Below are positions 7,149 through 16,164 of a stretch of 40,290 bases of DNA, one piece after another. The position numbers and the translations under genes are program-made. The number at the start of each line of letters is the position of its first letter. The first letter of the stretch is position 1. Source of the stretch: Patescibacteria group bacterium. Lineage in GTDB: Bacteria; Patescibacteriota; Minisyncoccia; Phycocordibacterales; UBA12079. The stretch lies in the NCBI GenBank assembly GCA_018817595.1, contig JAHITU010000019.1:1-40290 (forward strand). The letters are read 5' to 3'. The notes under the pieces were generated by a model. It had not been told where the DNA came from. It was given only the letters and a program-made list of their open reading frames with translations, and did no database searches.

Positions 7149-9779
7149 ATGTTAGAAGAAAAAGAAAAAAGAAAAATAGATGAAAATGATCCATCTAAAT
7201 GGATTGAGGTTAAGGGTGCTCGTACTCATAATCTAAAAAATATCACAGTAAAAATGCCTCGAAATAAGATGGTAGCGGTTACTGGTTTGTCTGGTTCAGG
7301 AAAATCTTCCCTTGTTTTTGATACTATTTTTGCCGAAGGACAGAGAAAATATATTGAGTCTTTGTCTGCTTATGCTCGACAATTTATTTCTCAAATGAAA
7401 AAACCCGACGTCGATGAAATTACTGGACTTTCTCCTGCTATTTCTATTGATCAAAAGTCTCGGTCAAATAACCCTCGTTCTACTGTAGCAACTATTACAG
7501 AGATTTATGATTATTTACGTATTTTATATGCTCGGGTTGGTCAACCATATTGTTTAGAGTGTGGTAAAAAAATAGAAAAGCTTTCCAAAGAGGAAATTCA
7601 AAAATTCATCTTGAAAAAGATAAACGAGAAGAACAAATCTTTAAAGAAAGGGGATTTAAACGAAATGAGTCTCGATATTTTAGCTCCTGTGGTTAAAGGA
7701 AGAAAAGGAGAGTATTACCAATTATTATATGATTTACTAGGTAAGGGTTATTCAAATGTGGTAATTGATGGGAAAAAACACAGCCTTCGAGAAAAAATAG
7801 TTTTAACTAAAACCAAAAAACATAATATTGATGTTGTAGTTGATACTATTCATTTTGCTGATTTAAAAGAAGAGGGAGAGGGTTTGAAAGGTTTAATTGG
7901 TAAAGCAATGAAAGAAAGATTACTTGATTCTATCGAAAAGTCTATAAATGAATCAGGGGGCTTAGTAAAAAATGTTTTTTCTGATAAAGAAGAATTATTG
8001 CTTTCTACAAATTTTTCTTGTCCGATGGATGGCTATTCTTATCCTGAAATAGAACCTAGATTATTTTCTTTTAACTCTCCTTATGGAGCTTGTCCAGAAT
8101 GTAAAGGTTTAGGGACAGATGAATTTTGGGCAAAAGAAATTTGTAAAGTATGTAAGGGTGCTCGATTAAGACCCGAAGCTTTAAATGTTTACCTTTATGA
8201 TGGTAAAGGTGGTAAGAAAAATATCGTAGAAGTAACAGCACTTCCTGTGAATGAAGCCAAAGACTTTTTTGATAATATTCAATTAACAGATAAACAAAAA
8301 AAGATTTCAGAAGTTTTAATTAGAGAAATTCTAGAAAGGCTGATTTTTATGAAAAATGTAGGTATTGAATATCTAACTTTAGATAGAAGAGCTAATACAT
8401 TGTCAGGTGGGGAGGCTCAAAGAATTCGTTTAGCTAGTCAATTAGGTTCAGGCTTAGTAGGGGCTTTGTATGTTTTGGATGAGCCGACTATTGGACTTCA
8501 TTCAAAAGATAATGACCGTCTTATTAAAACACTTTTGCGGTTGAAAGAGTTGGGGAATACTATTATCGTTGTTGAACATGATGAAGATACTATTTACTCG
8601 GCTGATTACTTAGTGGATATCGGACCAGGAGCAGGAACACATGGAGGCGAAGAAGTCGTTTCTGGTTATCTAGATGATTTATTAACAGCAGAAAAAAATG
8701 AATCAGGCTCTAGAACTTTAGCGTATTTAAGAGAAGAAAAGAAAATAGAAATTCCAGAAAAAAGAAGAACCTCTAATAAAGGTTTCTTAAGAGTGGAAGG
8801 TGGTAAGATATTTAATATCGAAAATATGAAAGTAGAATTACCTTTGAGTAAATTTGTTACTATTACTGGGGTTTCTGGTTCTGGAAAATCTTCTTTTGTT
8901 TATGAAATTTTGCACAAAAACTTAAGAGCTCGGTTCGATAGAAAATATCGTTCGGCTAAAGTTTTTAACTGTGCGAAATTTAGTGGGGCAGAATATTTAA
9001 GTCGAGCTATTTTAATTAATCAATCACCTATTGGAAGAACTAGTCGTTCAAACCCTGCAACTTATACTGGTGTTTTCACTCATATCCGAGAATTGTTTGA
9101 AGCCACAACAGAAGCCAGAGCTCGTGGTTGGAAATCCAGTCGATTTTCTTTCAATGTAAAAGGTGGTCGTTGCGAAGCCTGTCAAGGAAAAGGGGAAGTG
9201 GCTGTTGAAATGCATTTCTTACCGACTGTGAATGTCAGTTGTGATGTTTGTAATGGTAAAAGATATACCAAAGAAACTTTGGAAGTTAAATATAAAGGGA
9301 AGAATATTAATGAAGTTTTATCTATGACTATAGAAGAGGCTTTGAATTTCTTTAATGATATTCCTGCTATTTATGATAGATTGAAAACATTAATGGATGT
9401 TGGACTTGGTTACTTAGAATTAGGTCAGCCGGCTTCTACTTTGTCAGGTGGAGAATCACAAAGAGTTAAAATCGCCTCAGAATTATATCGACCAATTACT
9501 CAAAAAACTATTTATCTTTTAGACGAGCCGACTATTGGTTTGCATTATGATGATGTAAAAAAATTAATAGAGATATTACAAAAACTAGTAGATAGAGGAA
9601 ATACTGTAGTGGTGATTGAACACAATATGGATTTAATAAAATCATCTGATTATGTTGTTGATATTGGTCCTGATGGTGGGGTAAAAGGTGGAAAAATAGT
9701 AGCCAAAGGGACCCCTGAAGAAGTTGCTGATACAGAGGGGTCACATACTGGTGAATACTTGAGACGTTATTTGAAATAA
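7149..9779 (+). CDS. uvrA: UvrABC excinuclease subunit A
   Basis: UvrA is the damage-sensing ATPase dimer of excision repair. The protein is 876 residues from the ATG at 7149, 10 bases after the uvrB stop; an upstream GTG would lie within the uvrB tail repeat and is unlikely. Two ABC modules are seen. The first has [12 protein letters not shown], signature LSGGEAQR and LDEPTIGLH. The second has [18 protein letters not shown] and LDEPTIGLH. The C-terminal zinc finger is complete (CEACQGKG with CDVCNGK). The insertion-domain site reads CPMDGYS where CPxC is usual, with ACPECKG later, so one ligand may be Asp or absent. It is slightly shorter than the usual 940 residues. Confidence 0.97.
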   Translation: MLEEKEKRKIDENDPSKWIEVKGARTHNLKNITVKMPRNKMVAVTGLSGSGKSSLVFDTIFAEGQRKYIESLSAYARQFISQMKKPDVDEITGLSPAISIDQKSRSNNPRSTVATITEIYDYLRILYARVGQPYCLECGKKIEKLSKEEIQKFILKKINEKNKSLKKGDLNEMSLDILAPVVKGRKGEYYQLLYDLLGKGYSNVVIDGKKHSLREKIVLTKTKKHNIDVVVDTIHFADLKEEGEGLKGLIGKAMKERLLDSIEKSINESGGLVKNVFSDKEELLLSTNFSCPMDGYSYPEIEPRLFSFNSPYGACPECKGLGTDEFWAKEICKVCKGARLRPEALNVYLYDGKGGKKNIVEVTALPVNEAKDFFDNIQLTDKQKKISEVLIREILERLIFMKNVGIEYLTLDRRANTLSGGEAQRIRLASQLGSGLVGALYVLDEPTIGLHSKDNDRLIKTLLRLKELGNTIIVVEHDEDTIYSADYLVDIGPGAGTHGGEEVVSGYLDDLLTAEKNESGSRTLAYLREEKKIEIPEKRRTSNKGFLRVEGGKIFNIENMKVELPLSKFVTITGVSGSGKSSFVYEILHKNLRARFDRKYRSAKVFNCAKFSGAEYLSRAILINQSPIGRTSRSNPATYTGVFTHIRELFEATTEARARGWKSSRFSFNVKGGRCEACQGKGEVAVEMHFLPTVNVSCDVCNGKRYTKETLEVKYKGKNINEVLSMTIEEALNFFNDIPAIYDRLKTLMDVGLGYLELGQPASTLSGGESQRVKIASELYRPITQKTIYLLDEPTIGLHYDDVKKLIEILQKLVDRGNTVVVIEHNMDLIKSSDYVVDIGPDGGVKGGKIVAKGTPEEVADTEGSHTGEYLRRYLK

Positions 9780-9781
9780 TA

Positions 9782-11002
9782 ATGGAAAAACTAACAATTC
9801 AAAATATAAATAAATTACCTGATAAACCAGGAGTTTACTTGTTTAAAAAAGACAAGGTTATTTTGTATATTGGTAAGGCCACTTCATTACGTGATCGGGT
9901 AAAAAGCTATTTTAATGATGATTTAATTGTCAGTCGAGGTCCTAAGATAGTTAAAATGATGGAAGAAATAAATGAAATTGACTGGCAAGAAACTGATTCT
10001 GTTTTGGAAGCTTTAATCCTTGAAGCTTCTTTAATTAAAAAACATCTTCCTTCAGCTAATACCTTAGGTAAAGATAATAAAAGTTATAATCATATAATTA
10101 TTACAGAAGAAGAATATCCTCGGGTTATTCTTGTCAGAGAACATAATCTAAAGCATTCTGAAGAATTAGGTTTTGATATTAAATACCAATTCGGACCTTT
10201 CCCTTACTCTTTTCAATTAAAAGAAGCTTTAAAAATAATTAGAAAAATATTCCCATTTAGAGGAGAAAAAGATTTAATTCATAAAAAACAAAAGAGAAAA
10301 TCTGCACTCAATATTGAAATTGGTTTAAGTCCTGATTTTTCCGTTGTTTCTAAAAGCGATTATGCAAAAAATATTAGGAATATAAAAATGTTTTTAGAGG
10401 GTAAAAAAGCCTCTCTTGTAAAAAAACTAGAAAAAGAAATGCATACTTTTGCAAAGAAAAAAGAATTTGAAAAAGCTAACAAAATCAAAAAGCAGATTTT
10501 TGCTCTTTCACATATCCAAGATATCGCTTTGATAAAAGAACAAAATATTTCTAATACAAAGAGAATAGAATCTTATGATATTGCTCATATGTCAGAAAAA
10601 AATAAAGTTGGGGTGATGACAGTCATAGAAGGTGGAATGATTAAAAAGAGCGAATATAGAAAATTCAATATAAAAAGACAAGGAGGGGGAGACATTGGAG
10701 CTTTAAGGGAAGTTTTAGAAAGGCGTTTAAAACACGATGAATGGCAATTACCTAAAATAATTGTTATAGATGGTGGTTTGGCTCAAAAAAATGTAGCTGA
10801 AAAAGTTTTGACTAATCTTGGTTTTATGATTCCTGTAATTGCTGTAGTTAAAGACGAACACCACAGACCTAAAAAGTTTTTAGGTAAATCAGACATAATC
10901 GCTGACAACGAAAGAGATATTTTGATTGCTAATAGTGAAGCACATCGCTTTGCTATTAAATTTCATAAGCAAAAAAGATCTAAAGCTTTTCTTAGGAATT
11001 AG
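9782..11002 (+). CDS. uvrC: UvrABC excinuclease subunit C, short form
   Basis: UvrC makes the two incisions around damaged DNA. This copy has 406 residues, against about 600 in most bacteria. The GIY-YIG nuclease domain (PGVYLFKKDKVILYIGKATSL, residues 15-35), the UVR segment (about 225-255) and the RNase H-like second nuclease domain (ESYDIAHMSEK, IIVIDGGLAQK, AHRFAIKFHKQKR) are present. The C-terminal helix-hairpin-helix domain is absent, as I recall for Patescibacteria. Its ATG is two bases after the uvrA stop, so the genes are co-translated. Its last 152 bp are duplicated at 12185-12336. Confidence 0.95.
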   Translation: MEKLTIQNINKLPDKPGVYLFKKDKVILYIGKATSLRDRVKSYFNDDLIVSRGPKIVKMMEEINEIDWQETDSVLEALILEASLIKKHLPSANTLGKDNKSYNHIIITEEEYPRVILVREHNLKHSEELGFDIKYQFGPFPYSFQLKEALKIIRKIFPFRGEKDLIHKKQKRKSALNIEIGLSPDFSVVSKSDYAKNIRNIKMFLEGKKASLVKKLEKEMHTFAKKKEFEKANKIKKQIFALSHIQDIALIKEQNISNTKRIESYDIAHMSEKNKVGVMTVIEGGMIKKSEYRKFNIKRQGGGDIGALREVLERRLKHDEWQLPKIIVIDGGLAQKNVAEKVLTNLGFMIPVIAVVKDEHHRPKKFLGKSDIIADNERDILIANSEAHRFAIKFHKQKRSKAFLRN

Positions 11003-11044
11003 AAAAACCGCACAAAGAAGATTGTGTGGTCTTTCTATGTGCGG
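11003..11044 (-). terminator. Intrinsic terminator of the repeat-protein gene
   Basis: On the minus strand the stem CCGCACA / TGTGCGG (7 bp, with further pairing inside the loop) is followed by TTTTTC. It begins at the base next to the TAG stop of the gene ending at 11045. On the plus strand an alternative stem (CCGCACAA / TTGTGTGG) could weakly stop uvrABC transcription. Confidence 0.75.
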
Positions 11045-12079
11045 CTATAGTTCTCTCAAGAATTTTATTATAGTTGGTTTCATCGAATCAGGACAATTTT
11101 GATATAGTTCCTTGGCTTCCGTTGGAGTTTTCAGAAAAGGAATAGCTTTTTTTGTTAATTCTATTCTTTTGTTTATAACTGTCGGTCCCATTGAATTAGG
11201 ACAATTTCGATATAGTTCCTTGGCTTCTGCCGGAGTCTTCAGAAGAGGAATAGCTTTTTTTGTTAATTCTTTCCATTTTATTGTAACTTCTGGTTCTGTT
11301 GAATCAGCACAATTTTGATGTAACTCGTGGGCTTCTGCTGGAGTTTTTAGAAGAGGAATAGCTTTTTTTGTTAATTCTTCCCATTTTCTTATAATTGCTG
11401 GTTCCATTGATTTGGGGCAATTATTACGAAAAAACTCTCTAATTTCTGCTGGAGTTTTAAGGGAATTAATAATAAGCTCTTCCTGTTTTTTTCTAACTAC
11501 TGTTTTCATTGAATCAGCACAATTCCGATAAAGTTCCCCGGCTTTTGTCGGAGTTTTCAGAAGTAGAATTGCTTTTCCTGTCAATTCTTCCCATTTCTTT
11601 ATAACTGCCGGTTCCGTTGATTTGGGACAATCCCATAGTAAATTTTTAGCTTCTGCCGGAGTCTTCAGAAGAGGAATAGCTTTTTTTGTTAATTCTTCCC
11701 ATTTTCTTGTAACTGCTGGTTTTATTGATTTGGGAGAGTTTTTATACAACTTTTTAGCTTCTGCAGGAGTCTTCAGAAAAGGAATGGTTTTTTCTGTTAA
11801 TTCTTCTAATTTTCTTGTAACTGCTGGTTCCATTTCCTCGGGACAGTTTTGATACAGAACACAAGCTTCTTGGAGAGTAGTCAAAAGAGGAATGGCTTCT
11901 TTAATTAGTTTTTTCCACTTTTTCATAATAGTTGGTCTCATTGAATCAGGGCACTTACAATATAATTCCTTGGCTTTTGTTGGGGTTTCTATAAGGGGAA
12001 TATCCTCTACTCTCCCCAAAGAAAAAATGACTTGGTTATTTGTGATACCTAGTAATTTACTAATATCATTTACTTCCAT
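11045..12079 (-). CDS. Alpha-helical 36-residue tandem repeat protein
   Basis: This 344-residue protein has a unique N-terminus (about residues 1-31, with DISKLLGITNNQV resembling a helix-turn-helix start) followed by nine repeats. Consensus: T-P-A-E-A-K-E-L-Y-x-N-C-P-x-S-M-x-P, then x-V-x-x-K-W-E-E-L-T-K-K-A-I-P-L-L-K. Most units are 36 residues, one is 33, one is 37 and the last is partial. The helix-turn-helix periodicity suggests an alpha-solenoid resembling TPR or HEAT arrays, presumably for protein binding. A strong Shine-Dalgarno (AAAGGAGA) precedes the ATG and a private terminator follows. No membrane or signal segment. The gene sits between two copies of the uvrC 3' end, indicating insertion. 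Function unknown. Confidence 0.75.
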   Translation of the reverse strand: MEVNDISKLLGITNNQVIFSLGRVEDIPLIETPTKAKELYCKCPDSMRPTIMKKWKKLIKEAIPLLTTLQEACVLYQNCPEEMEPAVTRKLEELTEKTIPFLKTPAEAKKLYKNSPKSIKPAVTRKWEELTKKAIPLLKTPAEAKNLLWDCPKSTEPAVIKKWEELTGKAILLLKTPTKAGELYRNCADSMKTVVRKKQEELIINSLKTPAEIREFFRNNCPKSMEPAIIRKWEELTKKAIPLLKTPAEAHELHQNCADSTEPEVTIKWKELTKKAIPLLKTPAEAKELYRNCPNSMGPTVINKRIELTKKAIPFLKTPTEAKELYQNCPDSMKPTIIKFLREL

Positions 12080-12184
12080 ATTAAAATCTCCTTTCTATTT
12101 TTTTGTTTAAATTAACTATCTAATTAAACAGTACAACAGCTTATTAAAAAAATCAAGTTAAATTAAGTTCAACACAATAAGCTT

Positions 12185-12336
12185 AAGATGAACACCACAG
12201 ACCCAAAAAGTTTTTAGGTAAGTCTGACATAATCGCTGACAACGAAAGAGATATTTTGATTGCTAATAGTGAAGCACATCGCTTTGCTATTAAATTTCAT
12301 AAGCAAAAAAGATCTAAAGCTTTTCTTAGGAATTAG
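12185..12336 (+). pseudogene. uvrC 3'-end remnant (duplicate of 10851-11002)
   Basis: This 152-bp stretch matches the last 50 codons of uvrC including the TAG stop, at a constant offset of 1334. There are only four mismatches, all within the first 50 bp and all at third codon positions that leave the encoded residues unchanged (Asp, Pro, Lys, Ser). The last 102 bp are identical. It has no start codon and is not a gene. It is probably the end of the former uvrC left behind when the segment carrying the repeat-protein gene was inserted. Confidence 0.9.
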
Positions 12337-12997
12337 ATTTTTGTTTTCTTATTTTAAAAAATAAAATTACTACCACTAAAATTATTACAAAAAGTAAAAT
12401 TGGTAAAAAGGTAAATAAAGTCATTTTGTTTGTAAAGGCAGAATGCCAAGGCTTATCAAAAATATTTTCTTTAACTTTTATTAATTGTTTAAAGGTTTCA
12501 AAAGTTGTGCTTAATGGAAATGATTCTATTTCACCTACAGCTAAAACATATTTTCCTTTGTTTTCTGGGTTAGAAACTTTAATTAAATATTCACCAAAAG
12601 GAACCTGTGCTTTAAATTCAGGACCTTTCCAATACCAATCACCTGCAAATTCTTCATAGAATCTTTCCCATCGAAAAGACTCTCCGTCGAGGAATATTAC
12701 TTGGTTGTCCTCCTTATCAATAACTTTTACTGAATAGTCCTTGTAAGTTTCTGGAAGGTCAGGGCTTAAAATACCTAAATATAATTCAAAGTCATTTTCT
12801 GAATTGATGGTATAAATTACTTCTTCACCTGAAAGTTCTCCATAATAAGCCTTAGATATTTCAGGTTCAATTACTTCGATATTTGTTTGATCAGCTATAT
12901 AATTAGGTTGATGAGCTTCTGTTGTTGTAGGATTTAAAATCAATAGATTTATAAACAGAAATAAAAAAGCATAATATATTTTAGTATTTGTTTTCAT
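12326..12997 (-). CDS. Secreted or membrane-anchored protein, beta-rich, unknown function
   Basis: This 223-residue protein has an N-terminal signal peptide (residues 1-28, ending near TTTEAHQ) and a C-terminal membrane segment (about 193-215) followed by a short basic tail (KIRKQKSNS). The layout is typical of a surface protein with a single anchor. The extracellular part is beta-rich and contains EVIYTINSENDFELYLGILSPD and KAQVPFGEYLIKVSNPENKGKYVLAVG, resembling the C-terminal pre-peptidase type of beta-sandwich. The last three codons and stop lie inside the uvrC remnant, so before the insertion this gene and uvrC converged and overlapped by 11 bp. An extended -10 box ends seven bases before the ATG. 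Confidence 0.7.
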   Translation of the reverse strand: MKTNTKIYYAFLFLFINLLILNPTTTEAHQPNYIADQTNIEVIEPEISKAYYGELSGEEVIYTINSENDFELYLGILSPDLPETYKDYSVKVIDKEDNQVIFLDGESFRWERFYEEFAGDWYWKGPEFKAQVPFGEYLIKVSNPENKGKYVLAVGEIESFPLSTTFETFKQLIKVKENIFDKPWHSAFTNKMTLFTFLPILLFVIILVVVILFFKIRKQKSNS

Positions 12998-13004
12998 TTT
13001 TTAA

Positions 13005-13013
13005 ATTATATCA
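13005..13013 (-). promoter_or_regulatory. Extended -10 promoter, leaderless type
   Basis: On the minus strand TGATATAAT ends seven bases before the ATG at 12997, so the transcript should begin at or next to the start codon. No Shine-Dalgarno sequence is present. Confidence 0.55.
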
Positions 13014-13161
13014 AACCTTAAATAAAAGATTAGTTATTTTGTGGGTAACTAGAATAAAAAAATATTAATAAAAACCAATTTTTATTAACACCTTTAAGTA
13101 AAATTTTTTTAGGTTTGAGTTATAATAATATTAGGTGTTTATTTCTTAATTTAAAATAATT

Positions 13162-13641
13162 ATGATTTTTGATTTAGTTTCTTGGAATATTGTTTTAGGA
13201 GTTCTATTAAGAACCGTTATTATTTTTTTCTTTGCTTTTCTTATTTTGAGATTGTTAGGGAAAAAGCAATTAGCACATCTTACTTATGTGGATTTGTTAT
13301 TGATTATTGCACTTGGTTCAGCGGTTGGGGATGTTATGATTTATGACGAAAATGTTGTTCAGATGATTTCTTCAATGGTTGCCATCGGAGTTGTAGGGTT
13401 GATTGTTAAAGTGATAAATGAGTTTACCTCACATTCACAACAAATGAGAAAGTTATTATCAGGGGAGGCAAGACTTCTTGTTGTTGATGGAGTTATTGAT
13501 GAAAAAGCACTTGCTCATGAGGATTTAGACAAGTCTCAATTGATGGGTGTTTTAAGACTCAAGGGGATTGATGATTTAAAACAAATTAAAAAAGCTTTTA
13601 TTGAAGCTAATGGAGAAGTCAGTATTATCAGGAGGTCTTAG
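13162..13641 (+). CDS. DUF421 family membrane protein (YetF-like)
   Basis: This 159-residue protein matches DUF421/YetF. Membrane segments cover about residues 10-32, 40-58 and 65-83, with the conserved LRLLGKKQLAHLTYVDLLLIIALGSAVGD region between the first two. A small cytoplasmic domain follows, containing LLSGEARLLVVDGVIDEKALAHEDLDKSQL and then LRLKGIDDLKQIKKAFIEANGEVSII. The cytoplasmic part has the usual R-x-x-x-x-x-L-R-x-x-G-I pattern. The family is widespread in spore-forming and other bacteria and its exact activity is unresolved. The gene is monocistronic and ends at a very strong terminator shared with the convergent rhodanese gene. Confidence 0.85.
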   Translation: MIFDLVSWNIVLGVLLRTVIIFFFAFLILRLLGKKQLAHLTYVDLLLIIALGSAVGDVMIYDENVVQMISSMVAIGVVGLIVKVINEFTSHSQQMRKLLSGEARLLVVDGVIDEKALAHEDLDKSQLMGVLRLKGIDDLKQIKKAFIEANGEVSIIRRS

Positions 13642-13647
13642 TATAAA

Positions 13648-13685
13648 AGAATAGACCTTATTGCAATAGCAATAAGGTCTATTCT
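13648..13685. terminator. Bidirectional intrinsic terminator
   Basis: A perfect 17-bp stem (AGAATAGACCTTATTGC and its complement) has a 4-nt loop. It lies between the convergent DUF421 (ends 13641) and rhodanese (ends 13709) genes, with A/T-rich flanks on both sides. Confidence 0.9.
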
Positions 13686-13708
13686 AAAAAATATTTTATA
13701 AATATTTT

Positions 13709-14149
13709 TTATTTCTCAGTAGGGTACCCTGCATCAACCCAGCCAGAATAATTTCCTTCTAATCGGTATACTGTAGTAAAGCCCGCATCGATAAGTTTTT
13801 GAGCCCCTGCAATAGCAGCACTGTCAAAATGACAATAAACTAAGTATTCTCCATTTTTATCTAGAGAAGGAATGGCTGCATCCAAAGACCCATCTCCTAC
13901 ATAATAGTTTATTGCTCCAGGTAAATGACCTTCTGCATAATTAGGAGAGACATCAATTATAACTAATTCAGGATTAGTTTCGATTAAGCTCATAGCTTCA
14001 GCCACTGATATATCCATGTATTCTAATGTTTGGATTTCTTCTGTATTTTCATCAGTGATTACTTCCGCTTTATTTCCCATTTGTTGATAACCAAAATAAC
14101 CGATTATGATTAAAATGATAATTATTATTGATATATTTGTTTTAGACAT
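13709..14149 (-). CDS. Membrane-anchored rhodanese-like protein
   Basis: This 146-residue protein has an N-terminal membrane anchor (about residues 5-22) and a single rhodanese domain (about 50-143). Family features include SLIETNPELVIIDVSPNYAEGHLPGAIN and YLVYCHFDSAAIAGAQKLIDAGFTTVYRLEGNYSGWVDAGYP. The active-site cysteine is present (VYCHF), but the loop lacks the usual C-x5-R arginine, so sulfur transfer may be altered. The domain is predicted to face outside the cytoplasm, where it could handle sulfur or redox chemistry together with the DsbA-like protein at 33762. That link is inference. Confidence 0.85.
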   Translation of the reverse strand: MSKTNISIIIIILIIIGYFGYQQMGNKAEVITDENTEEIQTLEYMDISVAEAMSLIETNPELVIIDVSPNYAEGHLPGAINYYVGDGSLDAAIPSLDKNGEYLVYCHFDSAAIAGAQKLIDAGFTTVYRLEGNYSGWVDAGYPTEK

Positions 14150-14264
14150 AATATAAATTAAATTGAATAATAATAAGAACTCGACTTACTTAATTGTAAC
14201 AGATATTATATTTTTGAAGAATTTATAAAAAGTGGAAAAGAAAAGATTAAGATATTTTTATATC

Positions 14265-14293
14265 TTGTTACTGAACGAGCGTTCATATATAAT
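14265..14293 (+). promoter_or_regulatory. SOS-controlled promoter with LexA box, leaderless
   Basis: TTGTTA (14265-14270) and TATAAT (14288-14293) are separated by 17 bp. The spacer contains TGAACGAGCGTTCA (14272-14285). This is a palindrome with a two-base centre that matches the Gram-positive LexA box GAAC-N4-GTTC. The -10 ends six bases before the ATG at 14300, predicting a leaderless mRNA. Confidence 0.8.
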
Positions 14294-14299
14294 ATATGT

Positions 14300-14875
14300 A
14301 TGAAATACACTAAAGAAAAACTTGTATCTTTTTTTAAATCTAATGGGCGAATGCCTAGCTATTCTGAACTAGCCAAACTTTATGGTTTTAAATCAAAGAA
14401 CTCTGCCTATTCTCTAGCGAGCAATTTTATAGACCAAGATATCCTAAGAAGAGATTCAAAAGGCTTTTTAATTCCAGGAGAGCAGTTTAATGGAATCCAA
14501 ATTTTAGGGACAGTTCAGGCTGGTTTTCCTGCCTTTGCATCAGAAGAAAAAGGCGAGCATCTATCATTAGATGAATGGTTGGTAAACGAACACGATGCCA
14601 CTTATTTATTAAGAGTCTCAGGTGACTCTATGATTGATGCGGGAATACTTGAGGGTGATTATGTTGTTGTTGAACGGACACAGGACTTTTCTGTCGGGGA
14701 TATTGTTATTGCTGAAGTGGATGATGAATGGACTATGAAATACCTGCGTATTAAAAATAATAAATATTATCTTGAAGCGGCAAATAATGAATACCCAGAT
14801 ATTTACCCAAAAGGTGAATTAAAAATACACGCAGTAGTTCGTTCTTTAGTGAGAAAATATGAAAAAAATAAATAA
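14300..14875 (+). CDS. LexA/UmuD-like S24 autoproteolytic repressor
   Basis: This 191-residue protein has an N-terminal winged-helix part (about residues 15-60, GRMPSYSELAKLYGFKSKNSA). The C-terminal S24 peptidase domain has cleavage site Ala74-Gly75 (VQAGFPA), catalytic Ser110 (SGDSM) and Lys147 (WTMKYL). This is the layout of LexA: DNA binding followed by RecA-stimulated self-cleavage. The LexA box in its own promoter supports an autoregulated SOS repressor rather than a UmuD subunit. It overlaps the start of the downstream polymerase gene by 17 bp, so both rise together after DNA damage. A phage-type repressor role is less likely because no phage genes are nearby. Confidence 0.9.
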   Translation: MKYTKEKLVSFFKSNGRMPSYSELAKLYGFKSKNSAYSLASNFIDQDILRRDSKGFLIPGEQFNGIQILGTVQAGFPAFASEEKGEHLSLDEWLVNEHDATYLLRVSGDSMIDAGILEGDYVVVERTQDFSVGDIVIAEVDDEWTMKYLRIKNNKYYLEAANNEYPDIYPKGELKIHAVVRSLVRKYEKNK

Positions 14876-16148
14876 TAAAAAAAATATTTTTGTTCATATT
14901 GACGCTGATGCTTTTTTTGCTTCAGTCGAACAAGTGCTTCATAGAGAACTTAAGGGAAAAGCTATCGTGGTTGGTCAAAATGGAGGGATTGTTTCTGCTT
15001 TGAGTTATCCAGCCAAAGATTTGGGTGTCTCTCGTGTATTACCAATTTTAACTGTTCGTAAAAAATACCCATCAGTTCATATCGTGGCATCTGATTTCCA
15101 CGCTTATGGGATTTTTTCACAAAGAATGGATAATATAATACGAAATCATTTTCCAAATCTAGTAAAAAACTCAGTGGATGAAGGGTCAATAGAAATAAGC
15201 AAGTGGATAGATACTTTCGACGAGGCAAAAGAATTAATCAAAAAATTACAAAGAGAATTGTATCAAAAACTAGGATGCACATTTTCTTTTGGTATTGCTC
15301 GGACTCCATTACTAGCAAAGCTTGCTTCAGGAATGAATAAACCACACGGAATTACTATATTAAATGACCAAAATGTAGAAGAAAAGATTTATCATAAACC
15401 TGTAAATTGTCTTTCTGGTATTGGAAAACAGGGATATATAAAATTACAGAAAAATAGAATAAATACGATTGGGGATTTTGCAAAGGCTGACGCAAATTGG
15501 CTTCGATATACTTTTTCTATTTCAATGCCCGCCTTACAAAAACAAGTTCTCGGCGAGGTAGTAGATATTCCCAAACAAAAAGAAGATATTAAAAGTATGA
15601 GTCGGGACAGGTCTTTCCTTGCAACAGATAGCTATGGTTATCTTTATAGTCAGATGTCTATGAATATAGAACATCTCGCTCAGAGAATGAGAAAAGAAAA
15701 TCTCTTTACTAAAAGAATTGGCTTAAGACTTCGTAATCAAAACCTTGATCACACACAATCGTTCGTTACTCTTTCATCACAAACAAGAGATATTGAATAT
15801 TTATTATCAGAAGCTAAAAAACTTCTTGATGAATTATATCAAGAAGGTGTCTTGTATAGACAGGTTTCAATAACTTGTGCCGGTCTTGGTGGTGCTCCTA
15901 TGCAAAATGATTTGTTTGGAGAATTAAATAGTTCCGAATCAAGAGATAATCTTTTTTATATAATTGATGATTTGGAAAATAAATTTGGCAAGTCATGTGT
16001 AGGTCTGGCGAGTAGTCTCCAGGCCAAAGACAATCTTGAAAAAATACATCTAAAATGTGTTGAAGGGGACACATACCCCCACCAATTACTCCCAGGAGAA
16101 GAAATCAAAAAGAGATTGTTGTATCCATTTTTAGGAGAGATTAATTAA
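14859..16148 (+). CDS. Y-family translesion DNA polymerase (UmuC/DinB-like)
   Basis: This 429-residue protein is an error-prone polymerase that copies past lesions. Palm motifs are VHIDADAFFASVEQ near the N-terminus (metal-binding Asp) and NSVDEGSIEI (Asp-Glu pair of the active site). Other family segments are CTFSFGIARTPLLAKLASGMNKPHGI and LSGIGKQGYIKLQKNRINTIGDFAKA (HhH-like thumb), then a little-finger domain (about 250-360). The length fits UmuC/ImpB-type enzymes. Its ATG lies inside the end of the repressor gene, giving a two-gene SOS operon. No beta-clamp motif was checked in detail. Confidence 0.93.
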   Translation: MKKINNKKNIFVHIDADAFFASVEQVLHRELKGKAIVVGQNGGIVSALSYPAKDLGVSRVLPILTVRKKYPSVHIVASDFHAYGIFSQRMDNIIRNHFPNLVKNSVDEGSIEISKWIDTFDEAKELIKKLQRELYQKLGCTFSFGIARTPLLAKLASGMNKPHGITILNDQNVEEKIYHKPVNCLSGIGKQGYIKLQKNRINTIGDFAKADANWLRYTFSISMPALQKQVLGEVVDIPKQKEDIKSMSRDRSFLATDSYGYLYSQMSMNIEHLAQRMRKENLFTKRIGLRLRNQNLDHTQSFVTLSSQTRDIEYLLSEAKKLLDELYQEGVLYRQVSITCAGLGGAPMQNDLFGELNSSESRDNLFYIIDDLENKFGKSCVGLASSLQAKDNLEKIHLKCVEGDTYPHQLLPGEEIKKRLLYPFLGEIN

Positions 16149-16164
16149 TACACTTCATCCCTTC

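Noticed and set aside
11045-12079. Regular repeats considered as a CRISPR array
   Set aside because: Units are 108 bp, contiguous, in frame and coding, without spacers; no cas gene is present.
11112-12110. Several plus-strand open frames with repeated sequence
   Set aside because: They are antisense to the 108-bp repeats of the minus-strand gene and have no promoter or ribosome binding site.
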